Origin: an uncultured Clostridia bacterium
GTDB lineage: Bacteria > Bacillota > Clostridia > Christensenellales > UBA1242
Direction: 5' to 3'
NCBI GenBank assembly: GCA_947631875.1
Contig: CANRMV010000011.1
Coordinates: 1 to 17,816 of the forward strand
Length of the DNA stretch: 17,816 nucleotides
The translations under genes and the position numbers were made by a program. This document shows, piece by piece, positions 1-6,781 of this stretch; position 1 is the stretch's first letter; every line of letters begins with the position of its first letter. The notes under the pieces were generated by a model. The model saw only the letters and a program-made list of their open reading frames with translations. It did no database searches and was not told the origin of the DNA.

Positions 1-18
1 GCATTTGATATATCCCAT
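1..18 (-). CDS. 5' end of an unidentified gene (runs off the window)
   Basis: An ATG at 18-16 on the minus strand is preceded by a GAGGTG Shine-Dalgarno sequence (24-29) with a five-base spacer, and six codons (MGYIKC) stay open to the window edge. It lies downstream of the tRNA-Ser and its terminator on the same strand. Six residues are too few to name a family. The call rests only on the ribosome binding site and start codon. Confidence 0.4.
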
Positions 19-60
19 TTTTTCACCTCACGAATTTTAAGTTTTAAATAATTTACTTTT

Positions 61-103
61 ATAAAACAAAAGCCCAAATCAAACTTTTTAGGTTCGATTT
101 AGG
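61..103 (-). terminator. Rho-independent terminator after tRNA-Ser
   Basis: On the minus strand, 103-92 (CCTAAATCGAAC) pairs with 84-73 (GTTTGATTTGGG). This gives a 12-bp stem with two G-U wobbles and a 7-base loop, followed by a U-rich tail (CTTTTGTTTTAT). It begins 7 bases after the tRNA CCA end, as expected for a single-tRNA transcript. Confidence 0.65.
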
Positions 104-110
104 TTTTGAT

Positions 111-198
111 TGGCGGAGGCTTAGGGATTCGAACCCCAGTAGGCTTTCACCTAAACGGTTTTCAAGACCGCCGCTTTCGACCGCTCAGCCAAACCTCC
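111..198 (-). tRNA. tRNA-Ser (anticodon UGA)
   Basis: This is a complete class II tRNA read on the minus strand. The acceptor arm GGAGGTT (198-192) pairs with AGCCTCC with one G-U wobble. The D arm is normal. The anticodon stem GCGGT/ACCGT encloses the loop CTTGAAA, giving anticodon UGA (serine, UCN codons). A long variable arm (stem TAGG/CCTA type) is typical of tRNA-Ser. The T arm contains GTTCGAATC. The discriminator is G and the 3' CCA is encoded at 113-111. The gene has its own consensus promoter upstream and a terminator downstream. Confidence 0.97.
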
Positions 199-217
199 AT
201 ATTTTGAAAACATTTCT

Positions 218-246
218 ATTATACTCATTTGTTCCACTTTTGTCAA
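218..246 (-). promoter_or_regulatory. Consensus sigma-A promoter for tRNA-Ser
   Basis: On the minus strand TTGACA (246-241) and TATAAT (223-218) are separated by exactly 17 bases. Both hexamers match consensus perfectly. The -10 ends about 19 bases before the tRNA 5' end, which leaves a short leader for RNase P to remove. Confidence 0.9.
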
Positions 247-332
247 CACAAGCGGCAAATTTTTTTATTTTTTGTTCACAACCGTTTGCATATTTGTTTT
301 TGGGTTGGGCAAACTACCTTTGGAGGACTATT

Positions 333-1586
333 ATGAAATTTAATCCATTTTTGGAAAAGCCTAAGAAACTTGAAAGCATTATTATGAGTTGGAAGGACCT
401 TGCACAAAAGCCTTACGACAAATTTGAGGCAAGCCCCTACACGCGAGTGCGATGCATTTTGATGAACGGGACTGAATATGAGGCGGTTTGGTTTTCGCAC
501 CAATTTCATAGGCACGCAGCCGACAACGATTTGCGCCGAACGCTTGCAATGGTCAGACGAAGTGAGCAACAACAGCAAAAGTTGATTGCCTCTCTTAAAC
601 CTGTTGATGAAAATCTTTTGGAAACGACAATCGGCTATGAGCAACTTGCGGTTGATTTAACAGCATTTTTGGCGCAGCATGTTAAGGACAAACATGTTAA
701 GGATGCGTTGGATTTTGCCCTTTTGGAGGATTTCGACCACCTCTATCGTTATTCCAACCTTTTGGAAACGGACATGAATGCAAAGGCGGAGGACTATGTT
801 GGGGATTACACGGAAATAACGCCCGGAAGGCCAACGATAGCGCATCACCGACACCCTTATGACAGTGTTCGTCAGCCGATTGACAACAAGAAAGCGGACC
901 CATTCACAAAATGTGCAGTGAACATAATTACGGCGGCAGAGCAGCAAACGATGAACTATTATATGAATTTGGGAAGTTTTTACAAAAATCAAAAAGGAAG
1001 GGAACTATACACCGAAATTGGCATGGTGGAAGAGCAACATGTCACGCAATACGGCAGTTTAATTGACCCAAATCCAAGTTGGTTTGAAATGTGTTTGATG
1101 CACGAATATGTTGAATGTTATCTCTATTATTCGATGATGGCTGATGAAAGCGAGCCCCACATCAAAAAAGTTTGGGAAATGCTTTTGGAGCAAGAAATTG
1201 CGCACCTGCACGCCTCAGTGGAAAATCTTAGAAAATATGAAAAGAAGGAGTGGCAAGAGGTTATTCCAAACGGCGAATTTCCAGAACTCATAAGTTTTAA
1301 GTCAAACACCGAATACATTCGCAAGATTTTGAAAAACACAGTCACAAACACAGCAAAGCGAGAGGGATATGTTGACGTTAACACACTTGAAAACACCGAC
1401 AACTTTTTCAAATATCAAAACAAAGTCAACAAACCTTTTGAGGAGGAGCGCGGCCACACTATTGTGGAGGAACACATTGAACGTTTTGGGCAAGATTATC
1501 GCTTTGAAACAAAGCCAAACCCAATAAAAGAACTTCAAGATAGAAAGCACGACAATTTCACTCTTGGCAGAACAAAAACAAAATAA
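333..1586 (+). CDS. Ferritin-like (diiron-type) helical protein, 417 aa
   Basis: A predicted soluble, mostly helical protein with metal-ligand patterns of the ferritin-like superfamily. Three helix pairs carry candidate ligands: E103 with E132/D133 and H136; E203 with E233-x-x-H236; and E258 or E261 with E288-x-x-H291. The last two pairs form a textbook E, ExxH, E, ExxH diiron set. I see no signal peptide or membrane segment, and the C-terminal 120 residues are charged with no recognised motif. I chose ATG 333 because TGGAGG at 321-326 lies seven bases upstream; the frame stays open to a TTG at 204, but that stretch overlaps the tRNA promoter. The 72-base gap to the lipoprotein gene shows no terminator, so the two may be co-transcribed. 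Iron storage, oxidase or peroxide-handling roles are possible from the fold, but the substrate cannot be read from sequence. It may be a lineage-restricted family. Confidence 0.75.
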   Translation: MKFNPFLEKPKKLESIIMSWKDLAQKPYDKFEASPYTRVRCILMNGTEYEAVWFSHQFHRHAADNDLRRTLAMVRRSEQQQQKLIASLKPVDENLLETTIGYEQLAVDLTAFLAQHVKDKHVKDALDFALLEDFDHLYRYSNLLETDMNAKAEDYVGDYTEITPGRPTIAHHRHPYDSVRQPIDNKKADPFTKCAVNIITAAEQQTMNYYMNLGSFYKNQKGRELYTEIGMVEEQHVTQYGSLIDPNPSWFEMCLMHEYVECYLYYSMMADESEPHIKKVWEMLLEQEIAHLHASVENLRKYEKKEWQEVIPNGEFPELISFKSNTEYIRKILKNTVTNTAKREGYVDVNTLENTDNFFKYQNKVNKPFEEERGHTIVEEHIERFGQDYRFETKPNPIKELQDRKHDNFTLGRTKTK

Positions 1587-1658
1587 AATTTGCAAATTGC
1601 AAAAACAATTCAACTTTAAACAAAAAAAAGAAAAAACAAAAATGAAAAGGAGAAAAAT

Positions 1659-2243
1659 ATGAAAAAGAAAATTTTAACAAGTTTAGGCTGCCTTGCTATG
1701 GCAGCAGTTGCAGCGGTTGGTTTGGTGGGTTGTGGAGAGCAACCTGCAACGCCAGATGTTCGGTTTGATGCCGTTCAAGGATATTATGAAGGACAAAATG
1801 TAAAAGTTCAAAAATCGTCTTGGAAAAAGATTACAAACGACAACGAAGAGGATGACCATTTTGGCGAATTGACCGGTGCTTATGAAATGACGCCAGACAT
1901 CCAACTTAAAAAGGTGGATGAGGCAACAAAAAAGGCTTTTGGCAGCGATTATGTGGTGTGCGTGACTTTTGCAGGCAAAGGCCGTGACATAACAAAAGTC
2001 GTTTCAAAAGCCGCTGTTGACAAATATCCATCAAGTGGCTGGGAAAGCGTTGAAGAAGGCAAAAACGAAACCGCCCAACCTGTTGAACAAGATTTTCACT
2101 CATTCTTAAAAGTTGACGTTGTCGAGAACAAAACAACCAAAAAAGTTGTGTATTTATATCTTGATTGGGATGGTGACGAAGGCGAACAAGAAGCGGAAAT
2201 TTACAGATTTGTTATCCCTGCAAACCTTGATGTTGCACAATAG
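1659..2243 (+). CDS. Small predicted lipoprotein, function unknown, 194 aa
   Basis: The N-terminus is a lipoprotein signal peptide: MKKK, a hydrophobic stretch to residue 21, and lipobox L22-V-G-C25. Cleavage and diacylation at C25 would leave a protein of about 170 residues anchored on the outer face of the membrane. The mature part is rich in charged residues, has alternating hydrophobic stretches suggesting beta strands (for example 98-103 and 163-168), and carries an acidic patch DWDGDEGEQEAE near 169-180. I recognise no domain. The start is supported by AAAGGAGA ahead of ATG 1659. The gene follows the ferritin-like gene and ends at a bidirectional terminator. Function is not inferred. 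Confidence 0.8.
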   Translation: MKKKILTSLGCLAMAAVAAVGLVGCGEQPATPDVRFDAVQGYYEGQNVKVQKSSWKKITNDNEEDDHFGELTGAYEMTPDIQLKKVDEATKKAFGSDYVVCVTFAGKGRDITKVVSKAAVDKYPSSGWESVEEGKNETAQPVEQDFHSFLKVDVVENKTTKKVVYLYLDWDGDEGEQEAEIYRFVIPANLDVAQ

Positions 2244-2250
2244 CCAAAAC

Positions 2251-2284
2251 AAAAAAATATGCTTAACTCAAAGCATATTTTTTA
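2251..2284. terminator. Bidirectional terminator
   Basis: AAATATGCTT (2255-2264) and AAGCATATTT (2271-2280) form a perfect 10-bp stem with loop AACTCA, flanked by an A tract on the left and a T tract on the right. It lies between convergent genes (lipoprotein on plus, zinc peptidase on minus) and can serve both. Confidence 0.85.
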
Positions 2285-2300
2285 TTATCATTTTTACAAC

Positions 2301-3029
2301 TTATTTAAACAAACTGTTTTTTGGCGTGAGCAGTGTCCAACTTAAAAGCGTTCTTATCAGCCCCGCCCAATAGGTGAGCCTGGCACTGTCCAAAAGTTCT
2401 TTGCAATTTTCAACTTCTGGCGGCGTTAAAATTTGGCTTAGATAATCAAGTGCAAAGTCTGACGCCTCTTTTTCAATTTGAATTTCTTTATATTTCAAAA
2501 AAATGGCAAAAAAGAATATCAAAAGTGCAAGTGCTGCGCAACCTATTCCAACATACAAAAACAAAACATTTTCAAGCACATTTAAAACTTGCAGCAGGCT
2601 CAAAACCGCCCCGCCGAGTAGCAGCGGCATAAAAAACAGACCACAAATTCGCCCCCACAACCTCATGCGATTGTGCTTTTTTATTCTGTCAGAGGTGAAA
2701 TCTTGTCTTGCATGCCCAAGTTCGTGAGAAACTATGGCAAGCGAAGCCAAACTGTTTGAGCGCATGGTTTTTTCAGAAAGCCCAACATATCCACCGCCAT
2801 AAAAATCGCGGAACTCTTCGCAACGCGTGATTTTCAATTTGTTTTGAAAGCAGTTTTGATTGATTTGTGCCACATATTGCAGTGTGGTTATTCCAAAAGA
2901 ATTTCGCCTTGCCTCATTTTCTTTAAACTTTTCATAAAATTGGTTCCATGAAAAATTTGCCACTGCAAGCAAAAAGCAAAGCAGCAGCCCCAAGCCAACA
3001 ACAACACCAATGATAATGTAAGTCATCAT
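2301..3029 (-). CDS. YugP-like membrane zinc metallopeptidase, 242 aa
   Basis: Resembles the YugP-type neutral zinc metallopeptidase family (Pfam Zn_peptidase_2). An N-terminal membrane segment (about 4-25) is followed by a linker and the catalytic motif HELGH (H102, E103, H106). Two further membrane segments follow (about 127-149 and 153-178), then E186-K-E-A-S, matching the family's E-x-x-A-S motif that probably supplies the third zinc ligand. The length is close to the usual ~225 residues. The upstream TTG frame at 3047 lies before the promoter -10, so I start at the tandem ATGATG (3029/3026). No Shine-Dalgarno sequence exists; an extended -10 ends six bases before ATG 3029, implying a leaderless mRNA. 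Natural substrates of the family are not well established. The gene follows the Nudix gene on the same strand. Confidence 0.85.
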   Translation of the reverse strand: MMTYIIIGVVVGLGLLLCFLLAVANFSWNQFYEKFKENEARRNSFGITTLQYVAQINQNCFQNKLKITRCEEFRDFYGGGYVGLSEKTMRSNSLASLAIVSHELGHARQDFTSDRIKKHNRMRLWGRICGLFFMPLLLGGAVLSLLQVLNVLENVLFLYVGIGCAALALLIFFFAIFLKYKEIQIEKEASDFALDYLSQILTPPEVENCKELLDSARLTYWAGLIRTLLSWTLLTPKNSLFK

Positions 3030-3035
3030 AAATAT

Positions 3036-3064
3036 ATTATAACACAAATCGTTAAAATAGACAA
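3036..3064 (-). promoter_or_regulatory. Extended -10 promoter predicting a leaderless zinc peptidase mRNA
   Basis: On the minus strand TTGTCT (3064-3059), 17 bases, then TATAAT (3041-3036) preceded by TGT (extended -10). Six bases separate the -10 from ATG 3029, so the usual +1 falls on the A of the start codon. Confidence 0.75.
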
Positions 3065-3122
3065 ATCATAATTCGAAAAACACATGCTTAAATCGCAAAT
3101 GCATTAAAATTGGCTTTTATTA

Positions 3123-3608
3123 TTAAATAAATTTACATTTTCCATCTCTTTCAACAGAGCGCGTAAGGCCTTTGTCTGCATATTTGTGCAAATCCCAAAT
3201 GTAATATGGCTGGCAGTTATATTTTCTTATGTCCTTTTTGTCCACCCACACAGTTTCTTCTTCCTGGTCCAAAATATGAAAGTGGTTGAACTTTTCAAGA
3301 TATTTTTCGCTAAGTTCAATCGCAAACACAAAGTCGATTTCATGTGCTTGCAAGCCATGCCATCCAAAAAAGTTTTCGGCTATATGTATCAACTTTGGCT
3401 CTTTCACTTTAACTCCAATTTCTTCTTCAATTTCTCGCACAAGTGCTTCTTCTGTGGTTTCGCCAAATTGCACGCGCCCGCCAATAAGATTGTAATGGTC
3501 TTCATCCAAATCCTTTTGAAGAAGAACTTTGTCTTTGCAAGTTATATAACCAGCAACTCTAAAATTGAACCCATAGTTTCCTTTTTTAAAATTTATATTG
3601 TTATCCAT
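3123..3608 (-). CDS. Nudix hydrolase, 161 aa
   Basis: A Nudix-superfamily pyrophosphohydrolase that cleaves a nucleoside-diphosphate-linked substrate using divalent metal. A complete Nudix box spans G44 to V66 with the pattern GX5EX7REUXEEXGU: G44, E50, R58, E59, E62, E63 and G65 are all present, so the catalytic site looks intact. The protein is soluble and of normal single-domain size. ATG 3608 is chosen over the longer frame from 3635 because AAGGGAGGGAG lies immediately upstream with suitable spacing. A candidate promoter sits at 3641-3669. The substrate cannot be predicted from the box. The gene is followed on the same strand by the zinc peptidase, which has its own promoter, so no operon link is needed. 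Confidence 0.9.
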   Translation of the reverse strand: MDNNINFKKGNYGFNFRVAGYITCKDKVLLQKDLDEDHYNLIGGRVQFGETTEEALVREIEEEIGVKVKEPKLIHIAENFFGWHGLQAHEIDFVFAIELSEKYLEKFNHFHILDQEEETVWVDKKDIRKYNCQPYYIWDLHKYADKGLTRSVERDGKCKFI

Positions 3609-3640
3609 ACTCCCTCCCTTAACATTAAAATTCAATCAAC

Positions 3641-3669
3641 AGCATAACATTTTAGGCAAGTTTTGGCAA
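3641..3669 (-). promoter_or_regulatory. Candidate promoter for the Nudix gene
   Basis: On the minus strand TTGCCA (3669-3664), a 17-base spacer, and TATGCT (3646-3641) with an upstream TGT giving an extended -10. The -35 is a 5/6 match and the -10 a 4/6 match. Confidence 0.55.
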
Positions 3670-3750
3670 ACAAATGGCAGATTTTTCTCTTTAAGTGCAA
3701 AAATGTGTTAAAAATTTTTGTAAAAACATATATAATAATTGTTTAAATTG

Positions 3751-3779
3751 TTGACATTTTGTTTTTTTCGGTATAAAAT
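3751..3779 (+). promoter_or_regulatory. Strong sigma-A promoter for the 72-aa membrane protein
   Basis: TTGACA (3751-3756), a 17-base spacer and TAAAAT (3774-3779, 5/6). Initiation near 3786 gives a leader of about 40 bases before ATG 3827. This is the same hexamer pair and spacing as the dnaA promoter. Confidence 0.8.
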
Positions 3780-3826
3780 TGAAGTGTAAACAAAATTACA
3801 AATCTTATTAAAAGGAGAGAATGTCT

Positions 3827-4045
3827 ATGGCAGGAAAGTCAGATTACTTTGGTCTTGACTGGATTGTAAGTCTTATCCTCGCAATCATCCCATTCACAGC
3901 ATGGATTTGCGGCGTGGTTACAAGATTACAAGAAGGCAAGATTGTTGCTGGCGTCATCCGTATTTTCGGAGGATGGCTCATCTGGGTTCTTGATCTTGTA
4001 TTCATGATCACTCAGAAGCACATTTTCAGACTCTTGAACATTTAA
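3827..4045 (+). CDS. Small two-helix membrane protein, unknown function, 72 aa
   Basis: Two hydrophobic segments (about 12-32 and 39-61) flank a short polar turn (TRLQEGK), forming a hairpin; the ends carry charged residues and a KHIFRLL tail. AGGAG (3813-3817) is nine bases from ATG 3827 but only three from the alternative ATG 3821, so I prefer 3827; the longer form adds only MS. The protein is glycine-, isoleucine- and tryptophan-rich. It superficially resembles the Pmp3/YqaE two-helix class, but I do not see that family's signature and do not assign it. A near-consensus promoter and a dedicated strong terminator make it monocistronic and probably abundantly transcribed. Confidence 0.8.
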   Translation: MAGKSDYFGLDWIVSLILAIIPFTAWICGVVTRLQEGKIVAGVIRIFGGWLIWVLDLVFMITQKHIFRLLNI

Positions 4046-4058
4046 TCAGGAGAAGAAG

Positions 4059-4086
4059 GCCATCGGCAAAAGTCGATGGTTTTTTC
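4059..4086 (+). terminator. Rho-independent terminator
   Basis: CCATCGGC (4060-4067) and GTCGATGG (4072-4079) form an 8-bp stem with one G-U pair and an AAAA loop, followed by TTTTTT. It lies 14 bases after the 72-aa gene's stop codon. Confidence 0.9.
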
Positions 4087-4160
4087 TTTGCCCAAATTTT
4101 CTCACTCAATTTCGTTTTGCGAAGGCTTTTTTTGCCAATATTGTTCTTTTATTTTTTAGC

Positions 4161-4188
4161 ACACGCATAAAGTCCTTTTCATAAAATG
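4161..4188 (+). promoter_or_regulatory. Possible sporulation sigma-K-like promoter for the collagen-like gene
   Basis: AC (4161-4162), 17 bases, then CATAAAAT (4180-4187) approximates the sigma-K pattern AC-N16/17-CATAnnnTA with the last base missed. I see no good sigma-A promoter in this gap. The motif is short and AT-rich DNA gives chance hits, so this is tentative. Confidence 0.25.
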
Positions 4189-4207
4189 TTTTTGAAAGGA
4201 GGAATTT

Positions 4208-4783
4208 ATGGGCTGCAAAAAATTTAATAACTGCTCCAATCTGTATCCACCAACAATAAATTTGGCGGCTGGGCAACCTGCGCCAAACTGTCCTATCTCT
4301 TGCCCAACGGGCGCAACCGGGCCTATTGGTCCAACAGGTGCAACCGGTCCAACCGGAGCAACAGGACCCGCTGGCCCAACAGGTGCAACGGGAACTTCTG
4401 GCATATCATCCACCGCATTTTTCACTGCTCCAAGCGCCACCAATGCCGAACCTTCGTTGATTTTGGAAAACTCGTTCCCTCTCGGCGAAACAGATATAAC
4501 CCTTGCCGGAGAAAACAATGTGAATTTGGCTGCTGGAACATATCTTTTAAGATATGGCTCAACGGTCACAAGCACAAATGGCACTTTGCCAACAATATCC
4601 ATTTCTGTGAACGAACTTGTTGAAAGCGGAACAATAAGAACGGGAGTTGCTTATGGCTCAGCAAGTTTAACGGGGGATGCTCTCTTAACCATTTCAACAA
4701 ACTCCGTTTTGTCGCTCAGCGTGACTGTTGCGCCAGAACTGACATATGATGAAACCTTTTTGATAATCTCAAAACTGGGCTAG
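4208..4783 (+). CDS. Collagen-like GXY-repeat surface protein, 191 aa
   Basis: A bacterial collagen-like protein. Residues 1-34 form a short head with four cysteines (C3, C9, C28, C32). Residues 35-64 are ten Gly-X-Y triplets, mostly GAT, GPT, GPI and GPA. Residues 65-191 form a threonine/serine-rich, beta-rich C-terminal domain resembling the trimeric C-terminal domains of BclA-like exosporium and other collagen-like proteins. There is no classical signal peptide, as is usual for exosporium-type proteins assembled from the mother cell. The start is fixed by AAAGGAGG (4195-4202), five bases before ATG. Strands would be expected to trimerise through the triplets, with the cysteines possibly cross-linking. 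Spore-surface location is inferred; a vegetative surface role is equally open. Confidence 0.85.
   Translation: MGCKKFNNCSNLYPPTINLAAGQPAPNCPISCPTGATGPIGPTGATGPTGATGPAGPTGATGTSGISSTAFFTAPSATNAEPSLILENSFPLGETDITLAGENNVNLAAGTYLLRYGSTVTSTNGTLPTISISVNELVESGTIRTGVAYGSASLTGDALLTISTNSVLSLSVTVAPELTYDETFLIISKLG
4310..4399 (+). repeat. Collagen GXY triplet repeat
   Basis: Ten consecutive Gly-X-Y codon triplets built from near-repeats of a 9-base unit, with variations of CCAACAGGT and GCAACCGGT. It is locally more GC-rich than its surroundings. Such tracts can change copy number by slippage. The low complexity also creates a long open frame on the opposite strand. Confidence 0.9.
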
Positions 4784-4840
4784 TTTGCCACAAAAACGGA
4801 AAAACTTCAAAAAAATTGCATTTTTTAAGCATTTTTTATA

Positions 4841-4869
4841 AAAAAACAGCATTTTTTTTGCTGTTTTTT
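4841..4869. terminator. Bidirectional terminator
   Basis: AAAAAACAGCA (4841-4851) and TGCTGTTTTTT (4859-4869) form an 11-bp stem with a T7 loop, with A and T tracts that serve both strands. It lies between the collagen-like gene (plus) and the end of the PBP operon (minus). Confidence 0.85.
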
Positions 4870-4891
4870 GTTTTTTTTGATTATTTTTTTG

Positions 4892-6781
4892 CTAACAAAC
4901 CAAAAGAATTGTGTCGCCTTTATGAAGTTTTGCTCCTGCCGGTGGAAGTTGCTGAGTTATAAATCCTCCCTCGCCGTCTGCTTCGTAAAAAAGCCCCAGC
5001 GCTTTTATTTCCGCCGCAGCCTCTGCAAGTGACAACCCTTCAACTTGTGGCATAATCACCTCTTCAACCACAACGCTTTCATCATCTTTTGGCATATCAT
5101 AAAATTCAAAAAGTTGTGAGAAAAATTCTTTTCCATAAGGTGCGGCAACAAGCGAACCATAATACGCCCCAGCACTTGGCTCGTCAACCATAATCATAAA
5201 CAAATAATCTGGATTGTTTGCAGGATATGTGCCAATGAAACTTGAAATATATTTTCCGCTTGCAATATGCCCCGTTTCATCATATTTTTGCGCCGTTCCC
5301 GTTTTGCCACCTATATTATAACCTTCCACAAAAGAAAAATCTTTTTGTTTGTTCTCTGCCTTTTGCAACAACATGTTGACTGTTTGGCAAGTTTTTTCTG
5401 ATAAAATTCTTTTGGTGGTTTTTTGTGGCGAATACACAACCATGCCATCTGCACTCACAATGTTTTGTATCACGGTTGGAGTTTTCCAAACACCGCCGCT
5501 GACAATCCCCGCCACTATGGAAAGCAGTTGAATTGGAGTGACTGCAATGGCGTGTCCAAAGCCCATTCTGGCAAGGTCCACCGTTTTCACATTTTGTTTT
5601 GGCATAACAATTCCGCCACTTTCGCCCTTGATTGTTATCCCCGTTTTTTGCCCTATGCCAAATTTTTGCATATATTCATAAAACCTATCCACACCAAGCC
5701 TCAACGCCAAGTCCATAAAGCAGCAGTTGCAGGAATTGGCAAACGCCTCAGCAAGCGTTTGGCTGCCATGCCCAATGCTTCGCCAGCACTTAATCCTTTG
5801 CCCGTCAACAATCCTAAATCCCGGACAATAGAAGCGGTCATTCAAATTTGTAACGCCCGCCTCCAAAGCAGCGGCAATGGTTAGGATTTTGAAGGTTGAG
5901 CCCGGCTCATAAGTGTCGGTTACAACTTTCATTTTGGATTGTTCAAACAAATCTTTAAGGTCCTCTCGTGGCGGAGAGTTGAGGTCAAAACTTGGCTTAG
6001 ATGAAATCGCCAACACCTCGCTTGTTTTTGCATTCATAACCATTCCGGAAACGCTTTTTGCCTTTTGCTCCTCATAGGCCTGCTGCAAAATTCGCTCCAA
6101 AATAAGTTGGATTTTGCTGTTTGCTGTAAGCGTGACATCATCTCCTGCCGTGCCGCTCACATAATAACGCAGCGTTCCGCCAATTTCTTTGCCTTGAAGG
6201 TCACTTTGCACATAACTGTAACCATCATCGCCCTTCAAAAAATTGTCCAAATATGCCTCCAACCCCGCTTGCCCAACATTATCCACAGAGGTGAACCCCA
6301 AAAGTTGAGTGAGAAGGTTGCCATAAACATAATATCTGCCCACATTTTCGGTTAGATATATTCCCTTAAAATTTTTGTCATATATTTGCTCTGCCAAATC
6401 GGCCTCAACCTGCATTTTCAGCAAACTTTCGGAAATGTCCTTTCGCGAAACTTTGGCAAGCGTTTTGTTGTAATCCAAATCTAGAAGCCCGCAAAGAAAT
6501 TCTGCCACCTCTTGTGCATTTTCAACCTCACGCCCTCGCACATAAACATCATAAGTGGTGTAACTGACAGCCAAACTGTCACCTGTTGCATCAAAAATTG
6601 TTCCACGTGGCGCGGTGAGTTTCAAATCTCTTGTCCACTGCTCGGTTGCTTTTATTTGCAAAGATTTTCCATTTATTATTTGAACGATAAAAAGCCTTAT
6701 TCCTAAGGCACAAGCAAGAATTATAAAAACTAAAAACACTGCCCTTATTCTCTTTTGCAAAGAATGAAGTGTGTATGTCAT
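4892..6781 (-). CDS. SpoVD/FtsI-type class B penicillin-binding protein, 629 aa
   Basis: A monofunctional transpeptidase that cross-links septal or spore-cortex peptidoglycan outside the membrane. One N-terminal membrane segment (about 12-36) precedes a dimerisation region starting around the APRGTIFD motif (57-64). The transpeptidase domain has all three active-site motifs: S295-T-F-K298 (nucleophile S295), S350-C-N352 and K493-T-G495. A single PASTA domain fills 575-629. This layout matches SpoVD; FtsI usually lacks the PASTA in spore formers, and one protein may serve both roles here. ATG 6781 directly follows the upstream gene's stop codon (TAAATG), with GGAGG inside that gene's end, so translation is coupled. 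It is the last gene of the recF-rsmH unit and ends at a terminator. Confidence 0.93.
   Translation of the reverse strand: MTYTLHSLQKRIRAVFLVFIILACALGIRLFIVQIINGKSLQIKATEQWTRDLKLTAPRGTIFDATGDSLAVSYTTYDVYVRGREVENAQEVAEFLCGLLDLDYNKTLAKVSRKDISESLLKMQVEADLAEQIYDKNFKGIYLTENVGRYYVYGNLLTQLLGFTSVDNVGQAGLEAYLDNFLKGDDGYSYVQSDLQGKEIGGTLRYYVSGTAGDDVTLTANSKIQLILERILQQAYEEQKAKSVSGMVMNAKTSEVLAISSKPSFDLNSPPREDLKDLFEQSKMKVVTDTYEPGSTFKILTIAAALEAGVTNLNDRFYCPGFRIVDGQRIKCWRSIGHGSQTLAEAFANSCNCCFMDLALRLGVDRFYEYMQKFGIGQKTGITIKGESGGIVMPKQNVKTVDLARMGFGHAIAVTPIQLLSIVAGIVSGGVWKTPTVIQNIVSADGMVVYSPQKTTKRILSEKTCQTVNMLLQKAENKQKDFSFVEGYNIGGKTGTAQKYDETGHIASGKYISSFIGTYPANNPDYLFMIMVDEPSAGAYYGSLVAAPYGKEFFSQLFEFYDMPKDDESVVVEEVIMPQVEGLSLAEAAAEIKALGLFYEADGEGGFITQQLPPAGAKLHKGDTILLVC

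Noticed and set aside
204..332. Upstream extension of the ferritin-like gene to a TTG at 204
   Set aside because: It overlaps the consensus promoter of tRNA-Ser and lacks a ribosome binding site; ATG 333 has TGGAGG.
2113..2373. Plus-strand 86-codon frame across the lipoprotein end and terminator
   Set aside because: It runs through a strong terminator and into the convergent gene, with no start signal.
4156..4602. Long minus-strand open frame opposite the collagen-like gene with PVAPVGP-type repeats
   Set aside because: It mirrors the low-complexity GXY codons on the other strand, lacks a credible ribosome binding site, and overlaps a well-supported plus-strand gene throughout.
4818..4859. 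Three spaced copies of GCATTTTTT suggesting a short repeat array or CRISPR-like pattern
   Set aside because: They fall in the A/T-rich terminator region with irregular spacing and no conserved spacers; hairpin and T-tract composition explain them.
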